Source: Pseudomonadota bacterium
GTDB taxonomy: Bacteria > Pseudomonadota > Alphaproteobacteria > Reyranellales > Reyranellaceae
Length of the DNA: 54,115 bases
NCBI GenBank assembly: GCA_018240745.1
Contig: JAFEFF010000070.1
Span: forward strand, 1-54,115
Reading direction: 5' to 3'
The stretch's first letter is position 1; every line of letters begins with the position of its first letter. Shown here piece by piece: positions 22,409-32,357 of this stretch. Both the position numbers and the translations under genes were made by a program. The notes below the pieces were generated by a model. That model saw only the letters and a list, made by a program, of their open reading frames with translations, was not told where the DNA came from and did not search any database.

Positions 22409-23623
22409 CTATAAGCCCAGCATCGCCTTCGCGAGCACGTTCCGCTGCACCTCGGACGAGCCGCCGTAGATCGTCGTCTTGCGCTGGTTGAAGTAGCGCG
22501 GCGAGACGTCGTCGACGTACTCGCCGCCGACCGGGACGATGTTGCTGTCGTAGTTGCGCAGCTCGGTGAAGGGGGCGCCGTACCAGCCGACCGCCTCGAC
22601 CGCGAGCTCGGTGATCTTCTGCCCGACCTCGGTGCCGCGCATCTTGACGATCGACGCCATGCTGCCCGGCGCATCGCCGGTCTTGAGCGACGAATAGAAC
22701 ATCAGCTCGTTCATCTCGACGGCATCGAGCTCCATCTCCAGCGCCGCCATCCTCTCGCGCCAGTGCGGGCTCGCGGACAGCGGCTCACCCTCGTTGAGCT
22801 GCGTCTTGGACAGCGTCTGCAGGTGGCGGAACGCCTTGCGCAGCCGCGGCCCATGGGCCTGCCCGCCGCGCTCGAATTCGAGCAGATACTTGGCATAGGT
22901 CCAGCCCTTGTTCTCCTCGCCGACCCGGTTCTCGACCGGCACCCTCACGTCGGTGAAGAACACCTGGTTGACCTCGTGGCGCATCGGCGTGCGCGTGCCG
23001 TCGACCAGGTATATCGGATCGACCTTGATGCCCGGCGTCTTCATGTCGATCAGCAGGAAGGAGATGCCCTCCTGTCGCTTGCCCTCGTTGGAGGTGCGCA
23101 CCAGGCAGAACATCCAGTCGGCCCAGTGGGCGTTGGTGGTCCAGATCTTCTGGCCGTTGACGATGTATTGGTCGCCCTGCCGTTCGGCGCGCGTGCGCAG
23201 CGATGCAAGGTCGGAGCCCGAGCCCGGCTCGGAATAGCCCTGGCACCACAGTTCCTCCGCCGCGGCGATCTTCGGCAGAAAGCGCTTCTTCTGCGCCTCG
23301 CTGCCGTACTTCATCAGCACCGGCGCCACCATCTTGAGACTGAAGGACGACAGGTACGGCGAATCGGCCCGCGCCATCTCCATCTCGAAGATGAACTTCT
23401 GCGTCGAGCTCCAGCCGGTGCCGCCATATTCCTTCGGCCAGTTCGGCACCAGCCAGCCCTTCTGCGACAGCTTCTTCTGCCACTGCAGCAGCCGCTCCTT
23501 GGAGACGTGGCTCGAGCGGCTGCGGCGGCTTTCCTCCGCCACCTCCGGCGGCATGTTGGCGGTGATCCAGTCGCGCACTTCCTTCTGGAAGACGAGCTCC
23601 TCGGCGTTGAAGGCTAGGTTCAT
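22409..23623 (-). CDS. Acyl-CoA dehydrogenase, large-subunit type (second of a tandem pair)
   Basis: 404 residues, FAD-dependent dehydrogenase. Motifs include GYSEPGSGSDLASLRTRA, the FAD/substrate loop QKIWTTNAHWADWMFCLVRT, and the C-terminal YGGSSEVQRNVLAKAMLGL. It most resembles the class that includes the pimeloyl-CoA dehydrogenase large subunit. It starts 13 bp after the stop of the neighbouring acyl-CoA dehydrogenase gene and is its clear paralogue, so they may form a heteromeric enzyme or act on different chain lengths. The electron acceptor would be ETF, which is not encoded nearby. Confidence 0.95.
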   Translation of the reverse strand: MNLAFNAEELVFQKEVRDWITANMPPEVAEESRRSRSSHVSKERLLQWQKKLSQKGWLVPNWPKEYGGTGWSSTQKFIFEMEMARADSPYLSSFSLKMVAPVLMKYGSEAQKKRFLPKIAAAEELWCQGYSEPGSGSDLASLRTRAERQGDQYIVNGQKIWTTNAHWADWMFCLVRTSNEGKRQEGISFLLIDMKTPGIKVDPIYLVDGTRTPMRHEVNQVFFTDVRVPVENRVGEENKGWTYAKYLLEFERGGQAHGPRLRKAFRHLQTLSKTQLNEGEPLSASPHWRERMAALEMELDAVEMNELMFYSSLKTGDAPGSMASIVKMRGTEVGQKITELAVEAVGWYGAPFTELRNYDSNIVPVGGEYVDDVSPRYFNQRKTTIYGGSSEVQRNVLAKAMLGL

Positions 23624-23636
23624 TGCGCTTCCAGAA

Positions 23637-24848
<1,212 letters not shown>

Positions 24849-24914
24849 TTCCCGGGCTCCTTTGGAGGCTCAAGCTAGCGCGCTACAGTCGGCGAAGAAA
24901 GCAGGAGGAAATGC

Positions 24915-25487
24915 ATGCCGTATCGCATCCGCCGCGTCGTCACGGGGCATGACAAGGCCGGCAAATCGGTGTTCGTCATGGATGGCAAGGCGCCCAACGT
25001 GCTCGAGATGGCGTCGATGCCCGGCGTCGCCCTGACGGATTTGTGGCGCACGAAGACGGCGCCCGCGTCGAACGCCGGCAACGCCGATGCCGCGACCGGC
25101 CGGATCGTGCTCGAGCCGCCGGCCTCCGGCACGATCCTGCGCATCGTCGAGTTCCCGCCCGATTCCAGGTGGCGCAAGCGCGCCGACGCCGGGAAGGCCT
25201 TCGCCTCGATCGGCGCCGGCGGTGCGCCGGACCACGCCTCGGCCGATGCGATGATGCATTGCACTGCGACGGTCGACTACATCATCGTGCTCAAGGGCGA
25301 GATCTGGGCGATCCTCGACAAGGGCGAGAAGCGGCTCAGGCAGGGCGACGTGCTGATCCAGCGCGGCACCAACCATTCCTGGAGCGTGCGGACGAAGGAG
25401 CCCTGCGTGATCGCCGCCGTGCTGGTCGGCGCCAAGCCGGCCGGCCGGCTCACCCGCAAGAAGGCCGTGCCGAAGCGCCGGCGCTGA
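24915..25487 (+). CDS. Cupin-domain protein
   Basis: 190 residues. The C-terminal half has a single cupin barrel: MHCTATVDYIIVLKGEIWA, then GEKRLRQGDVLIQRGTNHSW, the two cupin motifs with metal-ligand positions. The N-terminal 90 residues (MPYRIRRVVTGHDKAGKSVF) resemble those of small cupins annotated near aromatic or acyl-CoA catabolic genes. The basic tail ends KKAVPKRRR. It is divergent from the acyl-CoA dehydrogenase pair and has an AGGAGGAAA ribosome site. No enzyme activity can be assigned. Confidence 0.85.
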   Translation: MPYRIRRVVTGHDKAGKSVFVMDGKAPNVLEMASMPGVALTDLWRTKTAPASNAGNADAATGRIVLEPPASGTILRIVEFPPDSRWRKRADAGKAFASIGAGGAPDHASADAMMHCTATVDYIIVLKGEIWAILDKGEKRLRQGDVLIQRGTNHSWSVRTKEPCVIAAVLVGAKPAGRLTRKKAVPKRRR

Positions 25488-25675
25488 CCAAGTCACGTCT
25501 TCGTCGGCCGTGCCCTTGGCCGCCAGCCGCGCCGTTCCCGCGAACCGGCCGTGCTGCCGGGCGAACGGATGTCGGCGCCGACTGCGGCGGGCTGCCGCAT
25601 CAATGCTCGGTTGGAAACTTTTTGCACGATCCGGGGGTTTTTGCATCAGTCCGTCCATTCGCGGGGAGAGTTCGC

Positions 25676-25819
25676 GTGGCAAAGATCGGGAACGGCACAT
25701 TCCTGCGCGTCAGGTTCTGGCCTGATCAGGCCGAGGAAGTCCGGTCGATGGCGGGCCAAATGCCTGGCGCAAAATCCAGCTTGGTCGAGATCGCCGGGCG
25801 CTACGACGCCCTCCCCTGA
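25676..25819 (+). CDS. Small protein, 47 residues, unknown
   Basis: GTG start at 25676 preceded by a strong GGGGAGAG ribosome site six bases upstream. The product begins VAKIGNGTFLRVRFWPDQAEE and ends with EIAGRYDALP. It is acidic-basic amphipathic with no membrane segment. It precedes the STAS-like gene by 25 bp, so the two may be co-transcribed. No family was recognised. Support comes from the ribosome site, the clean stop and the placement in an otherwise empty 360-bp gap; codon use looks normal for the window. Confidence 0.5.
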   Translation: MAKIGNGTFLRVRFWPDQAEEVRSMAGQMPGAKSSLVEIAGRYDALP

Positions 25820-25844
25820 AGCCACCCCTGCAGGTCGCTTTGGG

Positions 25845-26204
25845 ATGTTCACGCTGGCATTCGATCGCCGCCACCGAATCCTGCTGACCCGCGTGAGCGG
25901 CGCGGTCGGCTCCGCCGACGCGTCGGCGCTGGACGGCGCCATCCAGCGCTTCACCGCCCACCACGGCCCGGTGCATGGCGTGGTCGACTTCACCGCGGTG
26001 TCGACGGTGGTGGTACCAATCGGCAGGCTCGTCCACCAGCAAACCAGCGCGACCGGATACAAGCAGATCGTCGTGGCCAGCGACCGGTTGGCGGAGCTCG
26101 CGCGCACGGCGGCGCGCGAGTCGCTGGTCGTATCGTCGATGGACGAGGCGCTGCACCAGCTCGGCGCGGTCAATCCGTCGTTCGAGCCGGTCGATCCTCT
26201 CTGA
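25845..26204 (+). CDS. Small STAS/SpoIIAA-like domain protein
   Basis: 119 residues from ATG 25845 (MFTLAFDRRHRILLTRVSG). Alternating beta and alpha elements, including GPVHGVVDFTAVSTVV followed by KQIVVASDRLAELARTAAR and SMDEALHQLGA, match the single-domain SpoIIAA/STAS-like fold found in many Alphaproteobacteria. These proteins are usually annotated as unknown and thought to bind lipids or act as anti-sigma antagonists; neither can be shown here. It follows the 47-codon gene by 25 bp and is convergent with the GST gene, with a 4-bp gap. Confidence 0.7.
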   Translation: MFTLAFDRRHRILLTRVSGAVGSADASALDGAIQRFTAHHGPVHGVVDFTAVSTVVVPIGRLVHQQTSATGYKQIVVASDRLAELARTAARESLVVSSMDEALHQLGAVNPSFEPVDPL

Positions 26205-26208
26205 CTGC

Positions 26209-26895
26209 TCAGGCGACCTTCCTGGCGAGGTGCGGGAACATCGCGATCCGCGCCGCCTCGTCCATCTCGGTCTTGAAGGCGTGCTTGTCCTTGAGCGCCA
26301 GCGCCCGCTGCGCGGCCGGCCGCGCGTTGATCTCGCCGAGATGGCGCTGCAGGTTGGGAAACTGCCTGGGCGCGTCCGGGCCCAGCACGTTGGGGATCAG
26401 CCGCGACCAGCCCCACACCGCCATGTCGACGACGGTATAGGCATCGCCCAGCATCCATTTGCGGCTGCCGAGCCGCTGCTCGAGGATGCCCCAGTGGCGC
26501 TGTGCCTCGAAGGTGTAGCGGTTGACGGCATACTCCTTCGGCTCCGGCGCGACGTTGCGGAAGTGCACCGCCTGGCCCGAATAGGGACCGATGCCCGAGG
26601 CGACGAACATCAGCCACGACAGAAAGTCGCCGCGCTCCTTGTCCGACTTGCCGGGCAGGAACCTGCCGGTCTTCTCGGCGAGGTAGAGCAGGATGGCGTT
26701 GCTGTCGAACACGGTCGCGTCGCCGTCGACGATCGCCGGCACCTTGGCGTTGGGATTGATCGCGAGGAATTGCGGCGTGTGCTGCTCGCCCTTGCGGGTA
26801 TCGACCGGCACGAGCTCATACGGCAGCGCCATCTCTTCCAGGCAGAGCGCGACCTTGGTCGGGTTGGGCGCGAGGTTGTAGTAGAACTTGATCAT
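26209..26895 (-). CDS. Glutathione S-transferase family protein
   Basis: 228 residues from MIKFYYNLAPNPTKVALCLEE at 26895. The thioredoxin-like N-terminal domain has NPNAKVPAIVDGD with the cis-proline and DSNAILLYLAEKTG, the glutathione-binding part. The all-helical C-terminal domain has YTVVDMAVWGW, the N-capping box region. It probably conjugates or reduces electrophiles with glutathione. The frame stays open far upstream through the antisense of the aldolase and amidase genes, which is a GC artefact. It is divergent from the aldolase gene at 26965. Confidence 0.92.
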   Translation of the reverse strand: MIKFYYNLAPNPTKVALCLEEMALPYELVPVDTRKGEQHTPQFLAINPNAKVPAIVDGDATVFDSNAILLYLAEKTGRFLPGKSDKERGDFLSWLMFVASGIGPYSGQAVHFRNVAPEPKEYAVNRYTFEAQRHWGILEQRLGSRKWMLGDAYTVVDMAVWGWSRLIPNVLGPDAPRQFPNLQRHLGEINARPAAQRALALKDKHAFKTEMDEAARIAMFPHLARKVA

Positions 26896-26964
26896 CGGGG
26901 TCACTCCCTTTTGCCCAAGTTTACGGTCTATGCTGACCATGAGGGAAGAGAACGGGGAAGCGCC

Positions 26965-27846
26965 ATGGGTAGACGTCTCAACCGTGCGATCGAGCTGCTC
27001 GAGGCCGACCAGGCCATCTATTACGACGGTCCACACACCGGCCATGTGCTGACCTACGACCAGGGCCGCGCCGACGCCCGCACCTGGGCCGACTATATCA
27101 ACGTCGGCATGGAGCACGGCGCCTTCGACATGACCGGGCTCGAGGAATACATGCGCGGCCTGCTCGACGGCGGCCCGACCCGCTCCGGCCATCTCACCCC
27201 GACCGTGATCGTCGAGGCCCCGGTCAACGGCACCGACGGCCAGAACGTCGCCTTCAATGCCTGGCAGTTCCGCCAGATCCTGGCGCGCGGCGTCCATGGC
27301 ATCCTGCTGTGCCAGGCCGAGACGGCCGACGCGGTGCGCGAGTTCGTGCGCAGCTGCCGCTTCCCCCACCACAAGGCAGGCACCGAGACGCTGGGAACCG
27401 GCACCCGCGGCCGCGGCTCCGAGCCCACCGCGGCGCCGATTTGGGGCCTGAGCCAGGAGGAGTACTTCCGCCTGGCCGAGCCTTGGCCCCTCAATCCGCA
27501 GGGCGAGCTTTTGCTCGGTGTAAAGATTGAAAGCCCCGCCGGCGTCGCCCACGCCGACGACATCCTGGCGATGCCTGGATTGGGCTTTGCCGAGTTGGGA
27601 CCGGGCGATCTCGGCCTGTCGCTGGGCTATACCACGCTGCAGCGCCGGCCCTATCCGCCGGAGATGGAAGCGGCGCGCGCCAAGGTGTTCGCCGCCTGCA
27701 AGCGCAACAAGCTCGCTTTCCTCGAAGGCGCCACGCCCGACAAGATCTCCGCCAGCCTCGACGAGGGCGTGCGGGTGATCGCCGGGCACAATCCCGAAAC
27801 CGCCAAGGTCGGCCGCGCCCACCAGAAGCGCACCATGCCGGTCTAG
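26965..27846 (+). CDS. HpcH/HpaI-type class II (metal-dependent) aldolase
   Basis: 293 residues. The fold is shown by DYINVGMEHGAFDM (metal and catalytic region), TPTVIVEAP, ARGVHGILLCQAETAD, LLLGVKIESPAGV and GPGDLGLSLGY. The family performs reversible aldol cleavage of 2-oxo-hydroxy acids to pyruvate plus an aldehyde, often at the end of aromatic meta-cleavage. It is followed after 3 bp by an amidase gene (GTG start), so the two are probably one transcript. It is divergent from the GST gene, with a 69-bp gap. Confidence 0.92.
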   Translation: MGRRLNRAIELLEADQAIYYDGPHTGHVLTYDQGRADARTWADYINVGMEHGAFDMTGLEEYMRGLLDGGPTRSGHLTPTVIVEAPVNGTDGQNVAFNAWQFRQILARGVHGILLCQAETADAVREFVRSCRFPHHKAGTETLGTGTRGRGSEPTAAPIWGLSQEEYFRLAEPWPLNPQGELLLGVKIESPAGVAHADDILAMPGLGFAELGPGDLGLSLGYTTLQRRPYPPEMEAARAKVFAACKRNKLAFLEGATPDKISASLDEGVRVIAGHNPETAKVGRAHQKRTMPV

Positions 27847-27849
27847 CGC

Positions 27850-29505
27850 GTGACCAATCCGACCCGCCGCGACGTCGCCCTGCTCCCGCTGGTGCTGGCT
27901 GCCGCTGCGGGCCGGGCGGAGGCACAGATGACCATACCCGTTGAAAACGCCTCGCTCACCGAGGTCCAGGAGGCCCTGGCCAAAGGCGCGATCTCGGCCA
28001 CCGACCTCGCCCGCGCCTACCTTGCCCGCATCGACGCCTACGACAAGGGCGGCCCCGCGTTGAACTCGGTGCGCGAGGTCAATCCCGAGGCGCTGGCGAT
28101 CGCCGGCAAGCTCGACGCTGTGAAGCCTTCGGCCAGGCAGCCGCTGGCCGGCGTGCCGATCCTGGTGAAGGACAACATCGCCACCGGCGACAAGCAGCAC
28201 ACCACAGCGGGCTCGCTGGCGCTCGAATCGGCGCACGCCAGGGGCGACGCGCCGGTGATCAAGCGGCTGCGCGATGCCGGCGCAGTGATCCTCGGCAAGG
28301 CCAACCTGACGGAGTTCGCCAACATCCTCGCGGTCGGCATGCCGTCGGGCTACAGCTCGCTCGGCGGCCAGGTGAAGAATCCCTACGTGCCGGCCTTGCT
28401 GGGCGAGCACGACATCCCGGTCGTGCAGCCGGGCGGCTCGAGCGCCGGCTCCGCGGTCGCGGTCGCGGCCGGCCTGTGCGCGGCGGCGATCGGCACCGAG
28501 ACCTCGGGCTCGCTGCTCAGCCCCGCGACCCAGAACGGCCTCGTCACGGTGAAGCCGACGGTCGGCCTGATCAGCCGCTCCGGTATCATCCCGATCTCGC
28601 ACAGCCAGGACACGGCAGGCCCGCTCACCCGCACCGTGCGCGACTCGGCGATCCTGCTGAACGTGCTGGCCGCGCCCGATCCGCACGATCCCGCGACACG
28701 AGCCCAGCAGCGACCGCACGACTACACCGCCGGCCTCGACAAGGACGGCCTGAAGGGCGCGCGCATCGGCGTGCCGAGCGATCCGGACGATCCGTTGAAC
28801 GACCCCTACTACGGCAAGCTGCCCCAGCGCTCGAAGGAGGTGATGGCGCAGGCGATCAAGGTACTGCAGGACCTCGGCGCCACGATCGTGCGCGCTGCCA
28901 TCCCGGCGATCGGCTGGATCGGCGGGCCGGGCACCACCATGGCGGTGCTCAACCGCAATCCGCTCAGCCCCGGCAAGGGCAACCCGGGACCGTCGTCGGT
29001 GGTCTTCCTCTACGAGCTGAAGCACGACCTCAATCTCTACCTGCGCGACTGGGCGGTCGGCGCCAAGGTCAGGACGATGGCCGACATCATCGCCTTCAAC
29101 CAGGCCCAGCCCGACAGGTGCCTGCGCTTCGGCCAGGACCTGTTCCTCGCCTCGGAGGCGACGAAGGGCGATCTCTCCGAGCTCGAGTACAAGTCGGCGC
29201 GCGCGATGGACCTGATGGCCGCCAGGCAGCGCGGCCTCGACGCCTACATGGGCCAGCACAAGCTCGACGCCGTGGTGTTCCCCGGCGTCGCGGGGGCTGC
29301 GATCGCGGCCAAGCCCGGCTATCCCAGCGTGCAGGTGCCGGCTGGCTTCATCTCGGGCGCCGGCGACAAGGACACGCCGGACTATCCGCTCGGCCTCACC
29401 TTCACCGGCCGCGCCTGGAGCGAGCACAAGCTCTTGCGGCTGGCCTACGCCTACGAGCAGGCGACCAACATGCGGAAGCCGCCGCCGGGCCTCCCGGCGC
29501 TCTGA
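27850..29505 (+). CDS. Amidase-signature-family hydrolase, probably exported
   Basis: 551 residues from a GTG start, 3 bp after the aldolase stop. The N-terminus ([21 protein letters not shown]) looks like a Tat-type signal with a twin arginine. The amidase triad is visible: Lys in ILVKDNI, cis-Ser in [15 protein letters not shown] and nucleophile Ser in [11 protein letters not shown]. It hydrolyses an amide in the periplasm if the signal works. The length is slightly longer than the 460-500 typical of the family because of the signal and a few loop insertions. It forms a probable two-gene operon with the aldolase. Confidence 0.92.
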   Translation: MTNPTRRDVALLPLVLAAAAGRAEAQMTIPVENASLTEVQEALAKGAISATDLARAYLARIDAYDKGGPALNSVREVNPEALAIAGKLDAVKPSARQPLAGVPILVKDNIATGDKQHTTAGSLALESAHARGDAPVIKRLRDAGAVILGKANLTEFANILAVGMPSGYSSLGGQVKNPYVPALLGEHDIPVVQPGGSSAGSAVAVAAGLCAAAIGTETSGSLLSPATQNGLVTVKPTVGLISRSGIIPISHSQDTAGPLTRTVRDSAILLNVLAAPDPHDPATRAQQRPHDYTAGLDKDGLKGARIGVPSDPDDPLNDPYYGKLPQRSKEVMAQAIKVLQDLGATIVRAAIPAIGWIGGPGTTMAVLNRNPLSPGKGNPGPSSVVFLYELKHDLNLYLRDWAVGAKVRTMADIIAFNQAQPDRCLRFGQDLFLASEATKGDLSELEYKSARAMDLMAARQRGLDAYMGQHKLDAVVFPGVAGAAIAAKPGYPSVQVPAGFISGAGDKDTPDYPLGLTFTGRAWSEHKLLRLAYAYEQATNMRKPPPGLPAL

Positions 29506-29703
29506 CCTCTGCCATCGACCGTCACGCGCCGTGGCAGTGATCCGTTGCAGGTGGGCCAACGTTTTGCGTCGATACTGCCACTCTGCCCGTACCCCCTCCC
29601 GGGCCCTCGCGTTTACCCCACCCGCAGCGGCGTGGCGGTCGCAGGGCGACAGGATTTCGAGGCGCAAGGCGGGCATCATGGAGCCACACTGCACCAACCG
29701 CAG

Positions 29704-29783
29704 GCCGAACACCTATTATGGGCAATGGCCACCCGATCCAGCCTTGTTTTATGTGGGCCGAATCGCGAGCCAATGCCCATAAT
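29704..29783. repeat. Dispersed palindrome, copy 1 of the ATTATGGGCAATGGCC element
   Basis: ATTATGGGCAATGGCC (29715-29730) pairs with GCCAATGCCCATAAT (29769-29783), one mismatch. The outer flank GCCGAACACCT at 29704-29714 extends the similarity to the copy at 53869-53947. The 27-base block here matches the reverse complement of that copy with one difference. The rest of the 334-bp gap between the amidase and LLM genes (29506-29703 and 29784-29839) shows no recognisable gene. Confidence 0.85.
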
Positions 29784-29839
29784 GCGACCCGGCGACAAGC
29801 CCTTATCCACAGGCTTTTCGACGTCATGAGGAGGACGCC

Positions 29840-30688
29840 ATGCAGTTCGGCATCACCATGTTCCCGACCGACTACGCCATCCCGCCGCACGAGCTGGCGA
29901 TGGAGGCGGAGGCGCGCGGTTTCGAATCGGTCTGGTTCCCCGAGCACAGCCACATCCCGACCAGCCGCAAGTCGCCGTGGCCGGGCGGCGCGGAGCTGCC
30001 CAAGTACTATTACGACAGCTACGACCCGTTCGTGGCGATGGGCGCCGCCGCGGTCGTCACCAAGACGATCAAGCTCGGCACCGGCGTCTGTCTGGTGGTG
30101 CAGCGCGATCCGATCCACACCGCCAAGGAAGTCGCGACGGTCGACCGGCTCTCCAACGGCCGCGTGCTGTTCGGCGTCGGCGGCGGCTGGAACGCCGAGG
30201 AGATGGCCGACCACGGCACGACCGATTTCAAGTCGCGCTTCAAGCTGGTGCGCGAGCGCATCGAGGCGATGAAGGAGATCTGGACCAAGTCCAAGCCGAA
30301 ATATTCCGGCGACATGGTGAAGTTCGACGAGATGATGCAGTGGCCCAAGCCGGTGCAGAAGCCGCACCCGCCGATCATCGTCGGCGGCGGCTTCCCGCAG
30401 GGCGCGCGGCGCGCCGCCAACTACGGCAACGGCTGGATGCCGATCGGCGGCCGCGGCGGCGACGTGCTGTCGTGGATCAAGCCGTTCCACGAGATGCTGA
30501 AGGAGAAGGGCCGCACGCCCGACGACGGCCCGATTACCCTGTTCGGCGTCGCCCCGGACGTCGACGCGCTGAAGCGCGCCCGCGACGCCGGCGTCGCCCG
30601 CGTCGTGTTCGGCGTGCCGGTCGAGGCGAAGGACAAGGTTCTGCCGGTCCTCGATGCCGGCGCCAAAGTCGTCGCTACCCTGCGGTAG
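29840..30688 (+). CDS. LLM-class (luciferase-like) F420/FMN-dependent oxidoreductase
   Basis: 282 residues, TIM-barrel bacterial-luciferase-like protein. It shows MQFGITMFPTDY, ESVWFPEHSHIP, the cofactor region RLSNGRVLFGVGGGWN and PPIIVGGGFPQGARRAANY. Members use F420 or reduced FMN to oxidise or reduce small molecules. AGGAGG at 29828-29833 gives a strong ribosome site for ATG 29840. It heads a co-directional run (LLM, alpha/beta hydrolase, TauD) with gaps of 16 and 14 bp, probably one catabolic operon. Whether the host makes F420 cannot be judged from this window. Confidence 0.9.
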   Translation: MQFGITMFPTDYAIPPHELAMEAEARGFESVWFPEHSHIPTSRKSPWPGGAELPKYYYDSYDPFVAMGAAAVVTKTIKLGTGVCLVVQRDPIHTAKEVATVDRLSNGRVLFGVGGGWNAEEMADHGTTDFKSRFKLVRERIEAMKEIWTKSKPKYSGDMVKFDEMMQWPKPVQKPHPPIIVGGGFPQGARRAANYGNGWMPIGGRGGDVLSWIKPFHEMLKEKGRTPDDGPITLFGVAPDVDALKRARDAGVARVVFGVPVEAKDKVLPVLDAGAKVVATLR

Positions 30689-30704
30689 CTTGGGGAGTTT
30701 TTCG

Positions 30705-31466
30705 ATGCCCTTTTATCAAAGAGGCGACGTCCGCATTCGCTACGAGGAGACCGGCTCCGGGTTTCCGCTGCTGGTCATCCCCGGCGGCGGATTGAACTCG
30801 CGCGTCAGCAACTGGCCGAACGCCGTCGTCAATGCGATGGAGGAGTTCAGGCACGACTTCCGCTGCATCACCATGGACCAGCGCAATGCCAATGGCGGCG
30901 AGTCCACCGGGCCGGTGCCGGTCGAGAACGCGTGGGACGCGTTCGCCGACGACCAGCTTGGGCTGATGGACCATCTCGGCATCCGGGAGTTCCTCTTCAT
31001 GGGCTACTGCATCGGCGGCTGCTTCGCCGGCAAGCTGCTGCAGCGCGCACCGCAACGCGTCGTCGCCGCCGTTTTCTGCCAGACCGTGGGCGAACGGGCC
31101 GAGGATCCGGGCGTCATGGTCCGGCACAGCCAGCAGAACTGGCTGCCGGATTTCCGGGCACGACGCCCCGAGGTCTCGACGGAGACGATCGAGAAATACA
31201 TGCATAGCCTCTGGCGCGCTCAGCCGGATTTCCTCTACAGCGTGCCGCGCGCGTTCATCGCCGCGTGCCGGACGCCGATCCTGGTCCTGCCGGACGACAC
31301 GCCATCGCATCCGCTGCAGACATCGATCGACGTTGCGTCACTGGCGCCCAATGCCGAGATCACGGTCTTCCCGTGGAAAGAGCCGCCGGAACTGAAGGCC
31401 CGCACCATCAACCGCGTGCGCACGTTCCTGAGATCGCACGTGCCGATGCGCAGCGCCGCGCAGTAG
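30705..31466 (+). CDS. Alpha/beta hydrolase with Cys nucleophile position
   Basis: 253 residues from ATG 30705 (MPFYQRGDVRIRYEE). The fold is shown by PLLVIPGGGLNSR, the oxyanion region, DQRNANGGES and the nucleophile elbow G100-Y-C102-I-G104. Cysteine replaces the usual serine, as in dienelactone hydrolases. The usual C-terminal histidine (GH... after the last strand) is not visible: that position reads FPWKEPPELK. It may be a thiol hydrolase with a different base, or a non-catalytic protein. It lies between the LLM and TauD genes with short gaps, so it belongs to that cassette. A longer upstream start (30654) is possible but overlaps the LLM gene. Confidence 0.8.
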   Translation: MPFYQRGDVRIRYEETGSGFPLLVIPGGGLNSRVSNWPNAVVNAMEEFRHDFRCITMDQRNANGGESTGPVPVENAWDAFADDQLGLMDHLGIREFLFMGYCIGGCFAGKLLQRAPQRVVAAVFCQTVGERAEDPGVMVRHSQQNWLPDFRARRPEVSTETIEKYMHSLWRAQPDFLYSVPRAFIAACRTPILVLPDDTPSHPLQTSIDVASLAPNAEITVFPWKEPPELKARTINRVRTFLRSHVPMRSAAQ

Positions 31467-31480
31467 AGAGGGTCACTGCC

Positions 31481-32347
31481 ATGTCCCAGTTACGCTACGA
31501 AAAGCTGCATCCCGAGTTCGGCGCCAGCGTCCGCGGCATCGACCTCGGCAAGCCGCTCGCCCCTGAAGCGGTCCAGGAGATCAAGGCCGCGATCGACCGG
31601 TATTCGTTCGTCTGCTTCCCCGATCAGTCGATGCATGACGACCGCCAGCTCGCCCTTACCCGCCAGTTCGGCAAGCCCGAGCCGAGCCACACCAGCGTCG
31701 GCAAGATCGAGTATTTCGGCACCATCGGCAATGTCCAGCAGGACGGCACGGTGCTCGGCAACGCGCACAAGAAGACCATCTTCCTCACCGGCAACAACAT
31801 GTGGCACTCGGATGCCTCGTTCAAACCGGTGCCGGCGTTCCTGTCGATCATGTGCGCCTACGAAACACCGTCCGAGGGCGGCACGACGATGTTCGTCTCC
31901 CTGCGCGCGGCCTACGATCGCCTCTCCCCCGAGCGCAAGGCCGAGCTCGACCCCCTGATCGCGATCCACGATTACGTCTTCTCGCGCTCGAAGGTCGCCC
32001 CCGATGCCGTATCGCCCGAGCTGGCTGCCTCGCTGCCGCCCGTGCGCCAGCGGCTCGTCCGGACCAATCCGGCGACGGGTGCCAGGAACCTGTTCCTCGG
32101 CTCCCACGTCCGGGAAATCGAGGGCATGAGCCAGGCGGCCGGACGCGCCCTGATCGACGAACTGACCGAAGCAGCGATCCAGCCCGAACACGTCTACGAC
32201 CACGCCTGGCGACCGGGCGACGTCGTCTTCTGGGACAACCGCTGTCTCCTCCACGCGGGAAGCGGCTACGACGCCGACCGCCACCGCCGCTACATGCGCC
32301 AGACCCGCGTCAGCGGAACGTGCTCGACGCTGGAGGAGATTGGTTAG
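31481..32347 (+). CDS. TauD/TfdA-family dioxygenase
   Basis: 288 residues. The iron triad is H109-x-D111 (MWHSDASF) and H258 (CLLHAG), and R269 or R273 (HRRYMRQTR) binds 2-oxoglutarate. The sequence resembles the 2,4-D/alpha-ketoglutarate dioxygenase (TfdA) branch more than the copy at 20168, but the substrate is unknown. ATG 31481 follows the hydrolase stop by 14 bp. It is convergent with the GlcG-like gene, with 10 bp between stops. It is the last gene of the LLM-hydrolase-TauD cassette. Confidence 0.92.
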   Translation: MSQLRYEKLHPEFGASVRGIDLGKPLAPEAVQEIKAAIDRYSFVCFPDQSMHDDRQLALTRQFGKPEPSHTSVGKIEYFGTIGNVQQDGTVLGNAHKKTIFLTGNNMWHSDASFKPVPAFLSIMCAYETPSEGGTTMFVSLRAAYDRLSPERKAELDPLIAIHDYVFSRSKVAPDAVSPELAASLPPVRQRLVRTNPATGARNLFLGSHVREIEGMSQAAGRALIDELTEAAIQPEHVYDHAWRPGDVVFWDNRCLLHAGSGYDADRHRRYMRQTRVSGTCSTLEEIG

Positions 32348-32357
32348 TCGAAGGGTC

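Noticed and set aside
26209..29712. Open frame of 1167 codons ending in a glutathione S-transferase
   Set aside because: The first 900 or so codons are antisense to the aldolase and amidase genes; the real GST starts at 26895.
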